From positions 5,652,118-5,716,117 of the forward strand of contig OY979725.1 in the NCBI GenBank assembly GCA_963855995.1: 64,000 bases of DNA. Direction: 5' to 3'. Below the pieces are notes generated by a model. It searched no databases. It saw nothing but the letters and a program-made list of their open reading frames with translations, and had not been told where the DNA came from. This DNA comes from Muricea muricata. Its lineage: Eukaryota; Cnidaria; Anthozoa; Malacalcyonacea; Plexauridae. The translations under genes were made by a program, and so were the position numbers. Positions 62,025 to 64,000 of this stretch are shown here, piece after piece (the first letter of the stretch is position 1; the number at the start of each line of letters is the position of its first letter).

Positions 62025-64000
62025 AAAAAAACGATCTTAGAACCATCAAAATCGCGTTTTAAGCGTTCTAGAAGCGATTTGAGCGTAAAAACATGCTCAA
62101 ATCACGAACTAAAAATTGCCGTCCTAAATCGATCACGGCGACGTTTTAGAGCTTAAAATGGTGTTTTAAGTGCTAAAGTGAACGAGTTGAGCGCAATGAT
62201 GTACTGCAATCACGGACCTAAAAGAGACCTTCTAAATGGAAATTGCAGAACTTAGCAAGTCGGGAATCATGTTTTCGGCGCTCACACCATCGAGATGAGC
62301 GAAATAAGATGTTGAAATGAGAAACCTATAACTTGCTTGTAAACTAAAAAGAAACGATCTTAGAAGCATTAAAATCACATATTAAGTGTTCTAGAAGCGA
62401 TTTGAGCGTAAAAACATGCTCAAATCACGAACTAAAAATTTCCGTCCTAAATCAATCACGGCGACGTTTTAGTGCTTAAAATGGTGTTTTCAGTTCTAAA
62501 GTGAACGAGTTGAGCGCAATGATGTACTGCAATCACGGACCTAAAAGAGACCTTCTAAATGGAAATTGCCGAACTTAGCAAGTCGGGAATCATGTTTTCG
62601 GCGCTCAAACACTCGAGATGAGCGAAATAACATGTTCAAATGAGAAACCTATAACTTGCTTGTAAATTAAAAAAAACGATCTTAGAACCATCAAAATCGC
62701 GTTTTAAGCGTTCTAGAAGCGAGTTGAGCGTAAAACATGCTCAAATCACGAACTAAAAATTGCCGTCCTAAATCGATCACGGCGACGTTTTAGAGCTTAA
62801 AATGGTGTTTTCAGTGCTAAAATGAACGAGTTGAAAGCAATGATGTACTGCAATCACGGACCTAAAAGAGATCTTCTAAATGGAAATTGCTAAACTTAGC
62901 AAGTCAAGAATCATGTTCTCGGCGCTCAACCTATCGAGATGAGCGAAATAACATGTTTAAATGAGAAACCTATAACTTCCTTGTAAATTTAAAAAAACGA
63001 TCTTAGAACCATCAAAATCGCGTTTTAAGCGTTCTAGAAGCGATTTGAGCGTAAAAACATGCTCAAATCACGAACTAAAAATTACCGTCTTAAATCGATC
63101 ACGGCGATGTTTTAGAGCTTAAAATGGTGTTTTCAGTGCTAAAGTGAACGAGTTGAGCGCAATGATGTACTGCAATCACGGACCTAAAAGAGACCTTCTA
63201 AATGGAAATTGCAGAACTTAGCAAGTCGGGAATCATGTTTTCGGCGCTCAAACCATCGAGATGAGCGAAATAACATGTTGAAATGAGAAACCTATAACTT
63301 GCTTGTAAACTGAAAAGAAACGATCTTAGAACCATCAAAATCGCGTTTTAAGCGTTCTAGAAACGATTTGAGCGTAAAAACATGTTGAAATAACGAACTA
63401 AAAATTAGCGTCTTAAATCGATCACGGCGACGTTTTAGAGCTTAAAATGGTGTTTTCAGTGCTAAAGTGAACGAGTTGAGCGCAAAAATGTACTGCAATC
63501 ACGGACCTAAAAGAGACCTTCTAAATGGAAATTGCAGAACTTAGCAAGTCGGGAATCATGTTTTCGGCGCTAAAACCATCGAGATGAGCGAAATAGCATG
63601 TTGAAATGAGAAACCTATAACTTGATTGTAAACTGAAAAGAAACGATCTTAGAACCATCAAAATCGCGTTTTAAGCGTTCTAGAAGCGATTTGAGCGTAA
63701 AAACATGCTCAAATCATGAACTAAAAATTACCGTCTTAAATCGATCACGGCGACGTTTTAGAGCTTAACATGGTGTTTTCAGTGCTAAAGTGAACGAGTT
63801 GAGCGCATTGATGTACTGCATTCACGGACCTAAAAGAGACCTTCTAAATGGAAATTGCCGAACTTAGCAAGTCGGGAATCATGTTTTCGGCGCTCAACCT
63901 ATCGAGATGAGCGAAATAACATGTTGAAATGAGAAACCTATAACTTCTTTTTAAATTTAAAAAAACGATCTTAGAACCATCAAAATCGCGTTTAAGCGTT
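62025..64000. repeat. Segment repeated at the window end, copy 2 (cut by the window edge)
   Basis: Second copy of 53605-55580, with a few substitutions (CATTAAAATC near 62369, AAGTGTTC near 62385, TTAACATGG near 63767). The repeat very likely continues past 64000, so a long period of about 8.4 kb could exist beyond the window. Confidence 0.8.

Larger units (their letters stand above)
51589..64000. repeat. Satellite array, E/D/A-B-C mosaic to the window end
   Basis: About 38 monomers. E-family pairs recur at 645-646 bp (GTACTCAAATCACGG near 52497 and 53143; AATAATCTACTGC near 57343 and 57988). The segment 51900-52930 matches 58366-59397 at an offset of about 6467 bp (AATGGAGTTTTCGG at 52771 and 59238). 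Segment 55900-56300 holds a composite junction like those at 8049, 9682 and 60691. One monomer at 56037 has GTACTCATATGATGG for GTACTGCAATCACGG. The array runs off the window inside a monomer. No gene is present. Confidence 0.92.

Overview
The window is eukaryotic, almost certainly animal, heterochromatin-type DNA. About 95% of it is one tandem satellite array with a monomer of about 322 bp (roughly 188 copies), head to tail, always in the same orientation. The only gene-bearing insertion is one non-LTR retrotransposon (LINE) on the minus strand at 10545-13770. I see no host gene, tRNA, rRNA, CRISPR array, origin or bacterial feature. The species cannot be named from this sequence. An APE-type LINE with a (TAA)n tail, together with a satellite that keeps its CpG sites, fits an invertebrate metazoan best, but this is inference. 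A centromeric or pericentromeric location is plausible and unproven.

The satellite is organised on several nested scales. (1) Each 322-bp monomer reads as three diverged subrepeats of about 107 bp, each with a TGAGCG box near its position 15-20 and a GTTTT box near its end. (2) Monomers fall into subtypes that are ordered locally. One is a trimeric higher-order repeat (HOR) 'A-B-C' of about 965 bp (clear at 1-5149, 27204-28170 and much of 30100-46600). Another is a 'D' family carrying CTGAAAAG / TTACCGTCTTAAATCG / GCGCTAAAACC (5150-10544, 13771-27203), which has its own trimer of about 974 bp. A third is an 'E' family carrying ACGATGTTAG / AAACGTTCTAG (47100-59000). (3) These are copied in larger tandem blocks: 644, 651, 974, 1290, 2270, 3221 and 6751/6429 bp, nearly all integral multiples of the monomer, with very few differences between copies. 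This is what unequal exchange or local amplification would leave.

Layout: 1-5149 A-B-C type; 5150-10544 D type; 10545-13770 LINE (3' end at left); 13771-27203 D type with 323/651/974/2270-bp duplications; 27204-29645 an A-B-C segment related to the window start, then mixed; 29646-42825 a tandem pair of 6.75 and 6.43 kb, the second lacking exactly one monomer; 42826-51588 A-B-C and E types in 3.2-kb blocks; 51589-64000 an E/D/A-B-C mosaic whose final 2 kb repeats 53605-55580.

The LINE carries an uninterrupted endonuclease/reverse-transcriptase ORF of 986 codons from its first ATG, a short 3' UTR and a (TAA)9 tail. It is flanked by a possible 4-bp target-site duplication and has a related uninterrupted monomer at 61551, so it looks like a young, probably 5'-truncated insertion. 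Subtype, block and copy boundaries were placed by eye and are good to a few tens of bases unless stated.
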